64,000 nt of DNA from Sanderia malayensis (taxonomy: Eukaryota; Cnidaria; Scyphozoa; Semaeostomeae; Pelagiidae). The DNA lies in the NCBI GenBank assembly GCA_013076295.1, contig RQOL01000861.1, forward strand, positions 5,000,235 to 5,064,234. Direction: 5' to 3'. Positions 62,501 to 64,000 of the stretch are shown here, piece after piece. The notes beneath the pieces were generated by a model. It was not told the DNA's origin, did not search any database, and worked only from the letters and a program-made list of their open reading frames with translations. The position numbers and the translations under genes are program-made. How positions within the stretch are numbered: the stretch's first letter is position 1; each line of letters begins with the position of its first letter.

Positions 62501-63497
62501 CAGCTACATGTTGCGGCATGTTCATAGCATGCGTGCAGACTCAACTGGTTCAATTTAGTTGAATTGAAAACACGCTGCATGAGGATTTTCAAACCTTGGA
62601 TTTTCAATTCAACTAAATTTCCAAAAATATAGACCATTCGAGTCTGCACACAGTCTATATAATCACCTTTGCTTACACAGTCATTGTTGTAGTCCATTAG
62701 AGCGTTTCGATAAAATTCATTAAACTGCCAAGCTATTGCTACAAAACCTTTCTGTCCCATTACAAGTATGCGGTAAGGCTTGGGGTGTCTCTCTAAACTT
62801 CCACGATTGTCTATTGTTATACTACGTCAGTTAACCGAGTGCAGACTTTGAACGTGTGACCAATCATATACCGATGTGTTACTTTAATCAGGTCTGGTTC
62901 AAGAATCGCAGAGCCAAACACCGTCAAAAGGCCAAGCAAGAGAAGGAGAAGAACAAAAAGTCAAGCGTATCAAACTGCAGCGACAAGCTCAGTGATTCTG
63001 CCTCCACAGGGACCGCCAGTCCAGTGAGCAGCAGTGCGGCTGCAAACAACAACACGTCCATATCATCGACATACAAATCGACAGTTGCCTCGTCTGCAGC
63101 AAGCAACTCAGGTGGCAGTAGTAGCAGTAGCATTTGGAGCCCCGCAACAACCAAACTGAGCAGTAGCGCCAGTCTCTCCGAGCAACAACAACAACAACAA
63201 CAACAGCAACAACAGCAGCAACAACAGCGCAGCTTTCAGTCGTCACCTGTGCTCAGCCCCTGCGCAGGTGGAGCAACGAGCTCATACCACGGCTACATGA
63301 CGTCACAGCCACAGAGCAACTCCCAGAGGTACTGTGGCAGCAGCCAAGACTACGCATCTTACATGAACATGTCAGCAATGAATGGCATGCAAGTGAACCC
63401 GCACGTGCCGACGCATGCGAATCCGGGCATGCTTGAGTTTCAAGACTATCACACCCAGCCTAACGAGTCATCGTGGGGATATGGAGCCGCCATGTAG
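59533..63497 (+). CDS. otx: Otx-type homeodomain transcription factor (3 coding exons)
   Basis: Coding exons 59533-59644, 61597-61748 and 62892-63497 join in phase to give 289 aa. The homeodomain is residues 43-102 ([20 protein letters not shown] ... [18 protein letters not shown]). Lys at homeodomain position 50 (residue 92) and the [10 protein letters not shown] and [12 protein letters not shown] blocks place it with Otx/Crx rather than Pitx or Gsc. The intron falls between homeodomain residues 46 and 47, the position usual for this class. The N-terminus ([20 protein letters not shown]) lacks the bilaterian Otx opening motif. After the homeodomain come a basic stretch, a Ser/Thr/Ala-rich region and about 15 glutamines (186-200); the chain ends SSWGYGAAM without a clear Otx tail. 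Otx proteins bind TAATCC-type sites and pattern anterior or oral and sensory territories. Assignment to otx is strong; which paralogue is unknown. Confidence 0.92.
62552..62619. repeat. Inverted repeat with 19-bp arms in otx intron 2
   Basis: AATTTAGTTGAATTGAAAA (62552-62570) and its exact complement (62601-62619) are separated by 30 bases and could form a stable hairpin in RNA or DNA. I see no link to a known element. Confidence 0.85.
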
Positions 63498-63861
63498 AGG
63501 CCGTTGACAACAACAGCAGCAACAACAACATCAACAAGCAACAACAACATATATCACTGCTACCTCCCAAAACTACATATCTACCTGTCTATCTTGAAGA
63601 AACGCTTTCAAATTCTACTGCCGTGTTGCCACAACACAATTGATATATACAACGGTGTTATTATACTAATGGATGGTGTTTGCGCGCGTGTAACAATTTT
63701 TCAAGCAGTTTTTCTTGGACTCTGTGGTATATTATTAACTAACATACAGCTATAATGAACTTTGTGCATAGTGCATATATGAACCAACAAGACACTGATA
63801 ATAGTTTGTATCACAATTATAATATAAGACAACGAGCACATGTTGTTAATGACAAGGTTCA

Positions 63862-63867
63862 AATAAA
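63862..63867 (+). terminator. Poly(A) signal of otx
   Basis: AATAAA lies 365 bases beyond the otx stop at 63495-63497. The 3' UTR begins with another CAA/CAG-rich run that continues the repeat character of the last coding exon. Confidence 0.6.
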
Positions 63868-64000
63868 ATCTTCGGCCTTCCACGGTGATAGCCATCATGC
63901 GTTCATGCAATCTAACGTAAAGTAAAAGGCAGCTTCGTGTGAATAGAATGCTGGTGCAGGGCATGCAAACTTTCGTTGTGCTTGGATTAAGATGTATGTA

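Noticed and set aside
62924..63246. Minus-strand Val/Leu-rich frames over the otx last exon
   Set aside because: They are shadows of the CAA/CAG and Ser-rich coding sequence; the plus-strand frame is in phase with the homeodomain.
1..64000. CRISPR arrays, bacterial operons or ribosome binding sites
   Set aside because: The window is a spliced animal sequence; the repeats present are microsatellites, MITEs and gene duplicates, with no regularly spaced array.

Overview
The window is animal (metazoan) nuclear DNA: AT-rich, with split genes, canonical GT/AG splice sites, short coding exons and large introns. An Otx-type homeobox gene, a non-muscle/smooth-type myosin regulatory light chain, WDR43 and WDR86 are all recognisable. 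The Otx protein lacks the usual bilaterian Otx N-terminus and has a poly-Q, serine-rich C-terminus. Together with tandem CUB/serine-protease genes, this suggests a cnidarian or another early-branching animal. That is an inference at moderate confidence; no species is assigned. I reconstructed exon boundaries by hand, requiring reading phase to stay consistent across every junction.

Layout. Positions 1-9.2 kb hold a tandem array of secreted CUB/S1-protease genes on the minus strand. There is one intact gene (4108-8867; signal peptide, three CUB domains, chymotrypsin-like protease; 675 aa). There is also a decayed copy with a large internal deletion (1422-2446), and the 5' end of a third copy runs off the left edge (135-421). 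All three share a TATA-box promoter. WDR86 (minus, four coding exons, 377 aa) spans 9.5-16.0 kb. A myosin regulatory light chain locus (minus, 19.8-22.5 kb) has two near-identical first coding exons but only one visible terminal exon, and each first exon has a perfect CArg-type (SRF) motif upstream. WDR43/UTP5 (minus, 18 coding exons, 653 aa) spans 23.6-30.4 kb.

From 30.4 to about 53.7 kb there is no recognisable gene: a roughly 23-kb desert with ATC/TAA microsatellites and a few orphan reading frames. An otx gene lies on the plus strand. It has a candidate promoter and leader exon near 53.7-53.96 kb, coding exons at 59533-59644, 61597-61748 and 62892-63497 (289 aa), and a poly(A) signal at 63862. 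The desert plus the 5.4-kb leader intron would be a natural place for its enhancers.

Interactions. The proteases act outside the cell, WDR43 acts in nucleolar pre-rRNA processing, the light chain regulates myosin II, and Otx is a DNA-binding regulator. They share no pathway; the window is an ordinary animal gene neighbourhood. Its most unusual parts are the apparent mutually exclusive first exons of the light chain, and the protease array caught while decaying. Small non-autonomous transposons (an AATAAGCGCCC-type family and a TA-flanked Tc1/mariner-like family) are scattered through introns and spacers.
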